DNA of 64,000 bases from Rhodoplanes sp. (GTDB taxonomy: Bacteria > Pseudomonadota > Alphaproteobacteria > Rhizobiales > Xanthobacteraceae). The notes under the pieces were generated by a model. The model was not told where the DNA came from and searched no databases. It worked only from the letters and a program-made list of their open reading frames with translations. This document shows, piece after piece, positions 1 to 8,483 of the stretch (positions within the stretch are counted from its first letter, which is position 1; the number at the start of each line of letters is the position of its first letter). The position numbers and the translations under genes are program-made. The stretch lies in the NCBI RefSeq assembly GCF_013377085.1, contig NZ_JACAAX010000003.1:1-64000 (forward strand), given 5' to 3'.

Positions 1-60
1 ACTGCTTCGCAACAGTCTCGGAATCCTCCGAGTCAATCACCCGGAAACCGTATGACGTCT

Positions 61-200
61 GCGCGCGGGGCTTCCCCCCACCCCCGACCCCTCCCCGCCG
101 CTTCGCGGGGGGAGGGGAGCCGCAGCGCCGTCTTCTCCCCTCCCCCCGCTCGCGAAGCGAGTGGCGGGGAGGGGTCGGGGGTGGGGGGCTGCAGCCGAGC
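61..200. repeat. C-rich palindromic intergenic repeat
   Basis: A long stem is visible. A run of C-rich blocks around CCCCACCCCCGACCCCTCC is mirrored about 100 bases later by GGAGGGGTCGGGGGTGGGG, with smaller nested hairpins around GCTTCGCGGG and CTCGCGAAGCGAG. It lies just downstream of mntH and could act as an mRNA 3' stabiliser or weak terminator. Related C-rich or hairpin-rich elements occur near 2358 and 51005. Confidence 0.7.
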
Positions 201-256
201 TGACCAGCTAAAACGCGGATGACATGCGGGCCGCCCGGGCGCGTGCCCGAACGCCG

Positions 257-1573
257 TCAGCCCGGCAGCCAGCCGTCGAGCGCCCCGAAAGTCTGCAGCA
301 GCAGCACGACGTTGAGGAGCGACACCGCGACGGCGCCGACGATCGCGGCGGTCTGCAGCACCCGCCCGTTGGCGTGCTCGCCCATGATGTCGTGACGGCC
401 CGTGAACCACACCAGCGCCACCATCGGGATCGGCAGAGCGAGGCTGAGCACCACTTGGCTCATCACCAGCGCATCGGTGGCGTTGGCGCCGAGCGCCACC
501 ACGACGAAGGCCGGGATCATGGTGACGAGCCGACGCAGCCACAGCGGAATCGAGAAGCCGACGAAGCCCTGCATGATGAGCTGGCCCGCCATGGTGCCGA
601 CCACCGAGGAGGAGATGCCCGAGGTGATCAGCGAGATCAGGAACACGGCGGCGGCCGCGGCGCCGAGCAGCGGCGTCAGGGTCTTGTAGGCGGTCTCGAT
701 CTCGCCGACGTCGCTGTGGCCGAGATGGAAGGCGGCCGAGGCCATCATAACCATGGCCATGTTGACCAGCCCGGCGATGCCGAGCGCGATCACCACCTCG
801 CGGTTAGACCAGCGTAACAGAGCGCGACGCTCACGCGTGTCGCGGGCCGGGGCGCGGGCCTGGGTCAGCCCCGAATGGAGGTAGATGGCGTGCGGCATCA
901 CGGTGGCACCGATGATGCCGACCGAGATGGTCAGCGCCTCGGCCGACGGGATGCTCGGCGTCACCAGGCCGACCAGCGCCTCGCCCCAGGCTATGGGCGC
1001 GATGAACACCTCGGCCAGGTAGCAGAGGCCGATGATCGCCACCATGGCGCCGATGATGATCTCCATGGCGCGAAAGCCGACCCGCTCGAACAGCAGGATG
1101 CCGTAGGTGATCACCGCCGTCAGCGCCATGCCGGCCATCAACGGCATGCCGAACAGCAGCGACAGGCCGATGGCGCCGCCCAGAAACTCGGCCAGATCGG
1201 TCGCCATGGCGGCGATCTCGCCGACCACCCACATGCCCCACACCACCGGCTTGGGGAAATGGTCGCGCGAGATCTCGGCGAGGTTCCGGTTGGTGATGAT
1301 GCCGAGCTTGGCGGACAGGCCCTGGAACACCATGGCGACCAGGTTGGCGAGCAGCACCACCCACAGGAGCGTGTAGCCGTATTTGGCGCCGGCCTGGATG
1401 TTGGTGGCGAAATTGCCGGGGTCCATGTAGGCGATGGACGAGATCACGGCCGGGCCGGCGAACAGCAGGAACGACAAGCCGCCGCGCCGTCGCCCCGCCA
1501 GCACGTCCCGGATCGCATCGGTCGTGCGGTCGGACGGCTGGTCGCCGGTTGCTTCTCTGGAGCCGATCACCAT
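257..1573 (-). CDS. mntH: NRAMP-family divalent metal (Mn2+/H+) transporter
   Basis: 438 residues, close to the usual length of bacterial NRAMP proteins (about 410-440). It is a proton-coupled importer of Mn2+ (and to some degree Fe2+) in the inner membrane. The family signature DPGN is at residues 51-54 (transmembrane segment 1) and MPH is near residue 225 (segment 6). These carry the metal-binding Asp, Asn and Met. Multiple hydrophobic segments cover the rest. The ATG at 1573 sits 29 bases from a palindromic operator candidate at 1602-1617, and a DtxR/MntR-type regulator is transcribed divergently. That supports manganese rather than iron as the main substrate. The substrate assignment is by family and context. 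Confidence 0.93.
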   Translation of the reverse strand: MVIGSREATGDQPSDRTTDAIRDVLAGRRRGGLSFLLFAGPAVISSIAYMDPGNFATNIQAGAKYGYTLLWVVLLANLVAMVFQGLSAKLGIITNRNLAEISRDHFPKPVVWGMWVVGEIAAMATDLAEFLGGAIGLSLLFGMPLMAGMALTAVITYGILLFERVGFRAMEIIIGAMVAIIGLCYLAEVFIAPIAWGEALVGLVTPSIPSAEALTISVGIIGATVMPHAIYLHSGLTQARAPARDTRERRALLRWSNREVVIALGIAGLVNMAMVMMASAAFHLGHSDVGEIETAYKTLTPLLGAAAAAVFLISLITSGISSSVVGTMAGQLIMQGFVGFSIPLWLRRLVTMIPAFVVVALGANATDALVMSQVVLSLALPIPMVALVWFTGRHDIMGEHANGRVLQTAAIVGAVAVSLLNVVLLLQTFGALDGWLPG

Positions 1574-1601
1574 GGGGCGCCCCGAATGTTCACGCTCGCA
1601 T

Positions 1602-1617
1602 TATAGCCGTTGCTATA
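1602..1617. promoter_or_regulatory. candidate MntR operator
   Basis: TATAGC-CGTT-GCTATA is a perfect 6-bp inverted repeat with a 4-base spacer, 29 bases upstream of the mntH start and in the divergent mntH-mntR spacer. Its arms resemble the ATAGC/GCTAT core of known MntR boxes. A second, poorer repeat (GTATTGCTAA near 1626-1635) follows. Binding by the neighbouring MntR is inferred. Confidence 0.55.
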
Positions 1618-1658
1618 CATTGGGGGTATTGCTAATTCGTCAAGGGTGCCATCCGGTC

Positions 1659-1702
1659 GCGCCATACCGGCGCGATCGACGCGCCATACCGGCGCGGGGA
1701 TC
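1659..1702. repeat. 22-bp tandem repeat, two copies
   Basis: GCGCCATACCGGCGCG occurs at 1659-1674 and again at 1681-1696, a period of 22 bases. Each copy is itself a partial palindrome. It lies between the operator candidate and mntR. A 22-bp tandem repeat sharing the CATACCGGCG core occurs upstream of purA (34844 onward). Confidence 0.6.
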
Positions 1703-1814
1703 CCCGCCCCTGTCGGCGGCGTGGCCGGGCTGCCGAGACGCGGGGTGGTCCCGCCGGCCGGCAGCGGTAGAATGAGCCTGGATCACGCACCGGCGACTTG
1801 CGGATGACGGCCCG

Positions 1815-2312
1815 ATGACGATCAAAAGACGACAGCCCCGGGACGGGCGGGACGACCCGACCGCGTCGGCCGGTCCGCTGCAGCCCGAGGCCCGTGCCGA
1901 AAGCTTCCGGCAGGCCCGGCACGCGCGCCGCATCGAGCTGTCCGAGGACTATGTCGAGCTGATCGCCGACCTGATCCGGGCGGCCGGCGAGGCCCGCCAG
2001 GTCGACATCGCGGCCCGGCTGGGGGTCGCCCAGCCGACGGTCGCCAAGATGCTCAAGCGGCTCGCCGAGGAGGGGCTGGTGCAGCAGCGCCCCTATCGCG
2101 GCGTCTTTCTCACCGAGGCTGGCGAGGCGCTCGCCGACCGCAGCCGCTCGCGCCACCGGGTGGTGGAAGCCTTCCTTTGCGCGCTCGGGGTCAGCCCGGA
2201 GACGGCGCGGCTCGATTCGGAGGGGATCGAGCACCATGTCAGCGACGAGACGCTGACCGCGATGCGCCGCTTCACCGAGCGGGCCCGCAAGGCCGGGCCG
2301 GCGAAGGGGTGA
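1815..2312 (+). CDS. mntR: manganese-responsive transcriptional regulator, DtxR/MntR family
   Basis: 165 residues. A winged helix-turn-helix occupies about residues 45-105 (the stretch [22 protein letters not shown] is the typical DtxR recognition helix). A dimerisation/metal-binding helix region follows to the end, with His residues around 120 and 142-143. There is no C-terminal SH3-like domain, as in MntR rather than DtxR/IdeR. It is divergent from mntH with a palindromic operator candidate between them, so it probably represses mntH when Mn2+ is plentiful. The basic N-terminal extension of about 30 residues is typical of proteobacterial MntR. Confidence 0.88.
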   Translation: MTIKRRQPRDGRDDPTASAGPLQPEARAESFRQARHARRIELSEDYVELIADLIRAAGEARQVDIAARLGVAQPTVAKMLKRLAEEGLVQQRPYRGVFLTEAGEALADRSRSRHRVVEAFLCALGVSPETARLDSEGIEHHVSDETLTAMRRFTERARKAGPAKG

Positions 2313-2357
2313 CAAGGGGGGCCGGCGCCGATGGCCGGCTCCCACTCCCCCTCACCC

Positions 2358-2398
2358 GGATCGCTGACGCGATCCGACCTCTCCCCGTCGGGGAGAGG
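2358..2398. repeat. double hairpin between mntR and lutA
   Basis: Two perfect stems stand side by side: GGATCGC-TGAC-GCGATCC (2358-2375) and CCTCTCCCC-GTC-GGGGAGAGG (2378-2398). No T-run follows, so this is more likely a repeat element than a canonical terminator, although it may slow read-through from mntR. Confidence 0.55.
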
Positions 2399-2485
2399 CG
2401 AAAAGAGCGCTCGCTCGCTCCGTTGCGCCCGGAAGTCCTTTCCGCCATCCTGCCGGAAAACCAACTCTCCCGAGGAGCCGGCAGC

Positions 2486-3283
2486 ATGGCCGTGTCGAAA
2501 CGCGTCGGCCTCCTGGTCACGTGCCTGGTCGATCTGATCCGCCCATCGGTCGGTTTCGCCGCCGTGGGGCTCCTCGAGCACGCCGGCTGCACCGTCGAGG
2601 TGCCGCCGCAGACCTGCTGCGGTCAGCCGGCCTTCAACTCCGGCGACCGCGCGACGGCGCGAAAACTCGCCGAGCAGGTGATTTCGGCGTTCGAGCCGTT
2701 CGACTATGTGGTGGTGCCGTCCGGCTCCTGCGCGGGGCAGGTGCGGGTGCATTATCCCGAGCTGTTTCAGGGCGATCCCAACTGGCAGCCGCGCGCCGAC
2801 GCGGTCGCCGCCAAGACCTACGAGCTGACCCAGTTTCTGGTCGACGTGCTGGGCGTCAGCGGCGTCGAGGCGCGCGTGCCCGGCGCCGCGACCTATCACG
2901 ACTCCTGCTCCAGCCTCCGCGAGCTGGGCGTTCGCCTGCAGCCGCGAAAGCTGCTCGCCACGGTCGAGAGCCTGAGCGTGACCGAGCTCGCCGACAGCGA
3001 CGTCTGCTGCGGCTTCGGCGGCACCTTCTGCGTCAAGTATCCGGAGATTTCCGACCGCATGGTCGGCAAGAAGGCCGCGGCCGTGACGGCGACCGGCGCC
3101 GGCCTGCTGCTCTCCGCCGATCTCGGCTGCCTCCTCAACATCGCCGGCAAGCTTCTACGCGACGGCGCTGCGGTCCAGGTCCGCCACATCGCCGAGGTGT
3201 TGGCCGGCGATCTCGACGCGCCGCCGATCGGGATGCCTGCCGCCGCGCCAGCGCCTACACCTACTGCGGAGGCAAAGCGATGA
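2486..3283 (+). CDS. lutA: lactate utilization protein A, CCG-domain Fe-S oxidoreductase subunit
   Basis: 265 residues from the ATG at 2486. An open frame extends further upstream but crosses the hairpin region and lacks family similarity. LutA is part of the LutABC complex, which oxidises L-lactate to pyruvate. Two cysteine-rich CCG motifs are visible: TCCGQPAFN near residue 44 and VCCGFGGTFC near residue 173. These are the hallmark of the heterodisulfide-reductase/LutA family. It is followed by lutB and lutC in the same direction, the classical order. A palindromic repeat (3307-3410) separates it from lutB, so expression of the downstream genes may be partly uncoupled. Confidence 0.9.
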   Translation: MAVSKRVGLLVTCLVDLIRPSVGFAAVGLLEHAGCTVEVPPQTCCGQPAFNSGDRATARKLAEQVISAFEPFDYVVVPSGSCAGQVRVHYPELFQGDPNWQPRADAVAAKTYELTQFLVDVLGVSGVEARVPGAATYHDSCSSLRELGVRLQPRKLLATVESLSVTELADSDVCCGFGGTFCVKYPEISDRMVGKKAAAVTATGAGLLLSADLGCLLNIAGKLLRDGAAVQVRHIAEVLAGDLDAPPIGMPAAAPAPTPTAEAKR

Positions 3284-3306
3284 GCCGCGCCGCTCACATG
3301 CGCCGG

Positions 3307-3410
3307 TCATTCCGGGGCGCCGCGCAGCGACGAACCCGGAATCCAGCCACGTGCACCGAAATCGCCGCTGGATTCCGGATCGCCTCGCTGCGCGAGGCGT
3401 CCGGAATGAC
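3307..3410. repeat. mosaic palindromic repeat, GTCATTCCGG type
   Basis: It begins GGTCATTCCGGGGC and ends GTCCGGAATGAC, with internal stems around AACCCGGAATCCA and TGGATTCCGG. Two other copies of this type lie at 5688-5790 and 29430-29545. This copy sits inside the lut operon, between lutA and lutB. Confidence 0.75.
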
Positions 3411-3434
3411 GACCGTTGATCATGGAGGCGCCGC

Positions 3435-4967
3435 ATGAGCCGCGCCGCGACGTCGGAAAAATTCGACGACAACGCCAGGCGCGCGCTCGCCGATCCGGCC
3501 CTGCAGGGCGCGCTCGCCTTCGTCGAGGCCAATTTTCCGGCGCGCCGCCGCGCCGTGGTCGACGCGCTGCCCGAGTTCGACGCGCTGCGGGATTCCGCGC
3601 GCGACATCAAAGCCCACACGCTCGCCCATCTCGACCTCTATCTGGAGGCCTGGGAGGCGCGCGTGAAGGAGCAGGGCGGCCACGTGCACTACGCGCCGAC
3701 CGCCGCCGACGCCAACCGCATCGTCCTCGACATCTGCCGTGCGGAAAACGCCCGCACGGTCACCAAAGGCAAGTCGATGGTGGGCGAGGAGATCGGCATC
3801 AACGAGCATCTCGAGCAGCACGGCATCGTGCCGGTCGAGACCGATCTGGGCGAGTACATCATTCAGATCCGCGACGAGCTGCCGTCGCACATCATCATGC
3901 CGGCCGTGCATCTCAACCGCCAGCAGATCGCCGCCGACTTCCGCCGCGTCCACACCGACCTGCCGAAGGACCGCGACCTCGACACCGCGATGGCGCTGCT
4001 GTCGGAGGCCCGCACGACGTTGCGCAAGAAGTTTCTGGCGGCCGATGTCGGCATCACGGGCGCGAACTTTCTCATTGCCGAGACCGGCTCCTCGGTGATC
4101 GTCACCAACGAGGGCAATGGCGATCTCACCTGCACGCTGCCGCGCGTCCACATCGTGCTCGCCTCGATCGAGAAGCTGGTGCCGACCATGGAGGACATGG
4201 CCCAGCTCCTGCGCGTGCTGGCGCGCTCGGCGACGGCCCAAGAAATGTCGGTCTACACCACCATCACGACCGGCCCGCGCCGGGGCGAGGATCAGGACGG
4301 ACCGGACCAGTATCACGTCGTCATCGTCGACAACGGCCGCTCCGCCATGCTGGCCGGCGAGTTCCGCGACATGCTCCGCTGCATCCGCTGTGGCGCCTGC
4401 ATGAACCACTGCCCGGTCTATCACGCGGTCGGCGGCCATGCGTATGGCTTCGTCTATCCGGGGCCGATGGGCGCCGTGCTCACCCCGAGCCTGCTCGGCG
4501 TGGACCGGGCCGGTCGCCTGCCCAACGCCTCCACGTTCTGCGGCCGCTGCGAGGAGGTGTGCCCGGTCAGGATTCCGCTGCCGCGGCTGATGCGCTTTTG
4601 GCGCGACCGCGAGTTTTCACGTCAGCTCTCGTCGCCGGTTTCTCGCGCAGGCCTCGCGGCCTGGGGCTTTTTCGCGCGACGCCCGTGGCTTTATGGCGCC
4701 GTCACCGGAATTGGCGTGCGGGCACTCGCCTGGGTCGGCCGCGCACGCGGAAAATTCGGCTGGCTGCCCCTCGCCGGCGGCTTTACGGCGACGCGCGACA
4801 TCGCCGCCCCGCAGGGCCCGACGTTCCAGGCGCAATGGCGGCGACGCGCGGGGACGCAGGGCGTGGCGGAGCATGCCCGCACGGTTCCGTCCGGAAACCC
4901 GCACGGCCGCGGCAGCGAGCCGCAACTCACCGAGCCCGCTGCGTCCGATCCGGAGTCCCGGCCATGA
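3435..4967 (+). CDS. lutB: lactate utilization protein B, LUD domain and 4Fe-4S ferredoxin
   Basis: 510 residues. LutB is the Fe-S subunit of the LutABC lactate oxidation complex. An N-terminal LUD domain spans roughly residues 70-300 (TKGKSMVGEEIGIN and TGANFLIAETGS are family signatures). A ferredoxin-type pair of clusters follows: CIRCGACMNHCPVY near residue 316 and CGRCEEVCPV near residue 367. The C-terminal tail carries a hydrophobic LutB-type extension ending in a Pro/Ala-rich segment. GGAGG precedes the ATG at 3435. The stop codon overlaps the lutC start (ATGA at 4964-4967), which implies translational coupling. Confidence 0.92.
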   Translation: MSRAATSEKFDDNARRALADPALQGALAFVEANFPARRRAVVDALPEFDALRDSARDIKAHTLAHLDLYLEAWEARVKEQGGHVHYAPTAADANRIVLDICRAENARTVTKGKSMVGEEIGINEHLEQHGIVPVETDLGEYIIQIRDELPSHIIMPAVHLNRQQIAADFRRVHTDLPKDRDLDTAMALLSEARTTLRKKFLAADVGITGANFLIAETGSSVIVTNEGNGDLTCTLPRVHIVLASIEKLVPTMEDMAQLLRVLARSATAQEMSVYTTITTGPRRGEDQDGPDQYHVVIVDNGRSAMLAGEFRDMLRCIRCGACMNHCPVYHAVGGHAYGFVYPGPMGAVLTPSLLGVDRAGRLPNASTFCGRCEEVCPVRIPLPRLMRFWRDREFSRQLSSPVSRAGLAAWGFFARRPWLYGAVTGIGVRALAWVGRARGKFGWLPLAGGFTATRDIAAPQGPTFQAQWRRRAGTQGVAEHARTVPSGNPHGRGSEPQLTEPAASDPESRP

Positions 4968-5659
4968 GCGCCCGCGACCAGATCTTCGGAAGCATCCGTC
5001 GTGCGCTCGCCGTCACGGGCGAGGAAGCGTCGCGCAAGAAAATCGTCGCCGATCGGATTGCCGACCATCCGCGCGGCGTCATCCCGGCGCGGGGCCAGTT
5101 GCCGGACGCCGAGCGCCTCGCGCTCCTGGTCGGCAAGATCGAGGCGGCGGCCGGCAGTGTCGTGCGGCTGGCGACGATCGAGGAGGTGCCGGCCGCGGTC
5201 GCCGACTATCTGCGCACCGACGGGCTGCCGCTCGCGGCTCGGCGCGGCGCCGATGCGCGGCTCGCCGCGCTGCCCTGGGAGCGCGAGCCGGCCCTCGCCG
5301 TGACGGTCGGCGCCTCGAGCGGCGACGACCTCGTCGGCCTTTCGCATGCGACCGCGGCGGTCGCCGAGACCGGCACGCTGGTGCTCCTGTCCGGCCCCGA
5401 CAACCCGACGACGCTGAATTTCCTGCCCGACCATCATCTCGTGGTGGTCGCGGCCGCGACGGTGGTCGGGGATCTGGAGACCGCCCTGGCACGGCTTCGC
5501 GAGGAGCGGGGGGCGGGCGGCACGCCGCCCAGCGGGCTGCCGCGCGCCGTGCATCTGATCACCGGGCCGTCGCGCACCGCCGACATCGAGCAGACGCTGA
5601 TTCTGGGCGCCCACGGCCCGCGGCGGCTGCACGTGATGCTGGTGGGTGGGCCGGCCTGA
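4964..5659 (+). CDS. lutC: lactate utilization protein C, LUD domain
   Basis: 231 residues. The ATG at 4964 overlaps the lutB stop, and this start fits the family length. LutC is a LUD-domain protein (DUF162) that completes the LutABC lactate dehydrogenase complex. The second half carries the conserved patterns GLSHATAAVAETGTLVLLSG, then LPDHHLVVV, then ITGPSRTADIEQTLILGAHGP. These are strongly conserved in LutC/YkgG proteins. It is the last gene of the operon and is followed by a palindromic repeat. Confidence 0.92.
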   Translation: MSARDQIFGSIRRALAVTGEEASRKKIVADRIADHPRGVIPARGQLPDAERLALLVGKIEAAAGSVVRLATIEEVPAAVADYLRTDGLPLAARRGADARLAALPWEREPALAVTVGASSGDDLVGLSHATAAVAETGTLVLLSGPDNPTTLNFLPDHHLVVVAAATVVGDLETALARLREERGAGGTPPSGLPRAVHLITGPSRTADIEQTLILGAHGPRRLHVMLVGGPA

Positions 5660-5687
5660 CAGCACCCGAATCTGAAAGCAACTCTCA

Positions 5688-5790
5688 GTCATTCCGGGGC
5701 GCCGCGAAGCGGCGAGCCCGGAATCCATATCCCCTGTCTGTGAGTATGGATTCCAGGCTCGCGGGCCTGCGGCCCGCGCCCCGGAATGAC
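5688..5790. repeat. mosaic palindromic repeat, GTCATTCCGG type
   Basis: It begins GTCATTCCGGGGCGCCGCGA and ends CGCCCCGGAATGAC, with paired inner arms GGAATCCATA and TATGGATTCC. It follows lutC and could form the 3' end of that transcript. It matches the copies at 3307 and 29430. Confidence 0.8.
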
Positions 5791-5928
5791 GGACTTCTTC
5801 GAGAACCCGGCCTCCCAAAGCCGCACCACGAAACCATGATCCTCCGCCGGCGTTGAGGTCCGGACATCCCGCACGCGCGCCGCCCCCGCGGCGTGCCCTG
5901 TCGCGCGGAAACCCCCGAGGAGCCGTCC

Positions 5929-6114
5929 ATGCCCAACGCCGCCGAGAAGAAGCCCGCCGTCGAAACGAAGCGCCGCGAGAAGCTGCCGCTCGGCAAGTCC
6001 AAGGAGGCCCTGGACCGCAAGCTCGACGAGGCTCTGGAGGAGAGCTTTCCGGGGTCCGACCCGGTCTCGATGAGCCAACCGGCCCCGAGCCCGGCCGACA
6101 AGGAGGAGACGTGA
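5929..6114 (+). CDS. small conserved hypothetical protein
   Basis: 61 residues, very rich in Lys and Glu. The motif LDEALEESFPGSDPVSMSQP resembles a group of small alphaproteobacterial proteins carrying an S-F-P-x-S-D-P-x-S signature, whose function I do not know. GAGGAG at 5917-5922 is a good ribosome-binding site for the ATG at 5929. It is probably soluble and disordered, with no signal peptide or membrane segment. Confidence 0.7.
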   Translation: MPNAAEKKPAVETKRREKLPLGKSKEALDRKLDEALEESFPGSDPVSMSQPAPSPADKEET

Positions 6115-6483
6115 CGCCCCAAAACCTCAAGTTATTGTGCTTGTTGATGTTATCGGCCCCGCCCCGGGTCCGGTGAGCAGCGGCCGGGTCGAGCACCGCA
6201 GCCTCTCCTCCGTCGTGCTCCGCGAAGGCGGAGCACCCGGGACGCCGCAGCGGTTCGAGTGACACGATGGAGTCCGGTGGACACTGGATCGTCTGCCTTC
6301 GCGGGCGATGACGACCGAGAGGGCGATGGCCGCGCCGGATGCGCCGTGACGGACCCTCGCCGCATTCACGATAAGACAATTTTCTTAAAGCGCGCCCGGC
6401 CCCGAAGCCCTACAATCCGCCCAAACCCGGCCGCGCGAAAAGCCGCGCCGCCGGAACGATTCACGATTCTTCCCAGGGGCCTC
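6115..6483. other. intergenic region with palindromic repeat
   Basis: No gene is supported. It contains a mosaic repeat at 6211-6313 that starts GTCGTGCTCCGCGAAGGCGG and ends in a GGATCGTCTGCC...GGGCGATGAC arm. The same ending occurs at 13445-13542. The remaining 170 bases before glmM presumably carry its promoter. Confidence 0.55.
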
Positions 6484-7836
6484 ATGTCTCGCAAATATTT
6501 CGGCACCGACGGTATCCGTGGGCGGGCCAACGGCGTCATCACGGCGGACTTGGCGTTGCGGGTCGGCCAGGCGACCGGTCTCGTCTTCCGGCGCGGCGAG
6601 CATCGCCACCGGGTGGTGATCGGCAAGGACACCCGCCTGTCCGGCTACATGATCGAGACCGCCATGGTGGCGGGCTTCACCTCGGTCGGCTTCGACGTGC
6701 TGCTGCTCGGCCCGATGCCGACGCCGGCCGTCGCCATGCTGACCCGCTCGATGCGGGCCGATCTCGGGGTGATGATCTCGGCCTCGCACAACCCCTACGA
6801 CGACAACGGCATCAAGCTGTTCGGCCCGGACGGCTACAAGCTCTCGGACGACGACGAGCGCGAGATCGAGCAGATGATCGACGCCGATCTCACCAAAAAG
6901 TTCGCCAAGTCGGCGGCGCTCGGCCGCGCCAAGCGCATCGAGGGCGTGCACGACCGCTACATCGAGTTCGCCAAGCGCACGCTGCCGCGCAACATGTCGC
7001 TCGACGGATTGCGGGTGGTGGTCGATTGCGCCAACGGGGCGGCCTACAAGGTGGTGCCCGAGGCCCTGTGGGAGCTCGGCGCCGAGGTGATCCCGGTCGG
7101 GGTCGACCCCGACGGCCTCAACATCAACCACGAATGCGGGAGCACGTCTCCCGAGGCGTTGCGCGCAAAAGTGCGCGAGATGCGTGCCGATGTCGGCATC
7201 GCGCTCGACGGAGACGCCGACCGGGTCGTGATGGTGGACGAGCAGGGGCACCTGGTCGACGGCGACCAGCTCCTCGCCGTCATCGCCGAGAGCTGGCAGG
7301 AGGACGGCCGGCTGTCGAAGCCCGGCATCGTCGCCACCGTCATGACCAATCTCGGGCTCGAGCGGCATCTCGCCGGCCTCGGCCTGTCGCTGGTGCGCAC
7401 CGCGGTCGGCGACCGCTACGTGCTCGAGCAGATGCGCGAGCAGGGCTACAATGTCGGCGGCGAGCCGTCCGGCCACATCATCCTGTCGGACTATGCGACG
7501 ACCGGCGACGGCTTCGTCGCGGCCCTGCAGGTGCTGGCGGTGCTCAAGAAGCTCGACCAGCCGCTGTCGAAGGTGTGCCACCGTTTCGATCCGCTGCCGC
7601 AGGTGACCAAGAACGTCCGCTACAAGAGCGCCGGCGGCAGGCCGACCGAGCACGCCAAGGTCCTGGGCGCCATCGCCGACGCCGAGCAGCGCCTCAACGG
7701 CCACGGCCGGCTGATCGTGCGCCCCTCCGGCACCGAGCCGGTGATCCGCGTCACCGGCGAGGGCGACGACCCGGACCTGATCGAGGAGGTGGTCGACGAG
7801 ATCGCCGCCGCCATCACCGAGGTCTCGGCCGGCTGA
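6484..7836 (+). CDS. glmM: phosphoglucosamine mutase
   Basis: 450 residues, the usual length. It converts glucosamine-6-phosphate to glucosamine-1-phosphate in the UDP-GlcNAc pathway for peptidoglycan and lipid A. The start [13 protein letters not shown] is the standard GlmM N-terminus. The catalytic phosphoserine is S101 in ISASHNP, the metal-binding loop DGDADR is near residue 242, the sugar-binding GGEPSGH is near residue 325, and the phosphate-binding [11 protein letters not shown] is near the C-terminus. In-frame codons upstream of 6484 are not expected to be translated. The gene stands alone, without ftsH or folP. Confidence 0.96.
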   Translation: MSRKYFGTDGIRGRANGVITADLALRVGQATGLVFRRGEHRHRVVIGKDTRLSGYMIETAMVAGFTSVGFDVLLLGPMPTPAVAMLTRSMRADLGVMISASHNPYDDNGIKLFGPDGYKLSDDDEREIEQMIDADLTKKFAKSAALGRAKRIEGVHDRYIEFAKRTLPRNMSLDGLRVVVDCANGAAYKVVPEALWELGAEVIPVGVDPDGLNINHECGSTSPEALRAKVREMRADVGIALDGDADRVVMVDEQGHLVDGDQLLAVIAESWQEDGRLSKPGIVATVMTNLGLERHLAGLGLSLVRTAVGDRYVLEQMREQGYNVGGEPSGHIILSDYATTGDGFVAALQVLAVLKKLDQPLSKVCHRFDPLPQVTKNVRYKSAGGRPTEHAKVLGAIADAEQRLNGHGRLIVRPSGTEPVIRVTGEGDDPDLIEEVVDEIAAAITEVSAG

Positions 7837-7917
7837 TTTTTTCGCGCATCGCGCTTCGACGGGCGGACGAGCAGCCGGCGCACCCGGCGCACCCTCTATT
7901 CATTTCTCCCGGCGCGC

Positions 7918-8130
7918 CGGAGAGGGATGCACAGATCTCGTTTTGTCGAGACGATCCGGTGGTGAGGCAAGGCGCGCGCCTTTCCCGCCGTCGTCATCGC
8001 TGGGCTTGACCCGGCGATCCATCGTCCTGCGACCAAGCCGTTTTTGCGAAGCTCGAGGGATGCGTGGGTCGAGCCCGCGCATGACGGCTCCCATGCATGG
8101 CAAGCGAGATGTGCATGCGGTAGCCAGCGT
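7918..8130. repeat. MITE-like element, degenerate copy
   Basis: It shares most of about 200 bases with 34257-34463, including GGATGCACAGATCTCG at its left end, the inner arms GGCTTGACCCGGCGATCCAT and GGGTCGAGCCCGCGCATGAC, and CATGCATGGCAAG near the right end. The left GGATGCACA and right TGTGCAT arms are retained, but the outermost inverted-repeat bases have decayed. Confidence 0.75.
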
Positions 8131-8386
8131 GCGGGGAGAGGCGAAACGCAGCCGCGCCGCGCCCGAGACAGCGATTCGCTGCGGTGCGGCGGCCCGTTCT
8201 GCAACCCCCACGATCATGCCGCGTGGCCCGGATCGGCGTCGCCGCGGGCCGCGGGCGGGTGTCTTCGCGACGCCGCCCGGCGCACCGCCGAATCCGCGTT
8301 TTTCGTTCCGGGGCAGGCGCTTGTCACCCGTGTTAAGCTTTCATAAATGCTTAATTCTCATTAATCATTAGGGTTAAGTTTTAGGG

Positions 8387-8401
8387 TTAAGCCCCTTTTA
8401 A
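8387..8401. promoter_or_regulatory. candidate CtrA box (TTAA-N7-TTAA)
   Basis: TTAAGCCCCTTTTAA matches the full TTAA-N7-TTAAC CtrA consensus (the next base is C). It lies in the AT-rich stretch 83 bases upstream of the outer-membrane gene at 8484. CtrA is the alphaproteobacterial cell-cycle regulator; its use here is inferred from the motif alone. Confidence 0.45.
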
Positions 8402-8483
8402 CCGTTGGTTGTCAGGATGGTCCGGCCAGTGAGTAACAAGTTGGGTCGCGTCCTCGCGCCCTGCCACACGGAAGGACGAAGTC

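Larger units (their letters stand above)
7837..8483. other. intergenic region, repeat plus AT-rich promoter
   Basis: The region holds a MITE-like repeat (7918-8130), then about 200 bases of GC-rich sequence without a credible gene. A sharply AT-rich stretch (8335-8400) follows, with several TTAA motifs just upstream of the outer-membrane gene at 8484. Confidence 0.6.
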
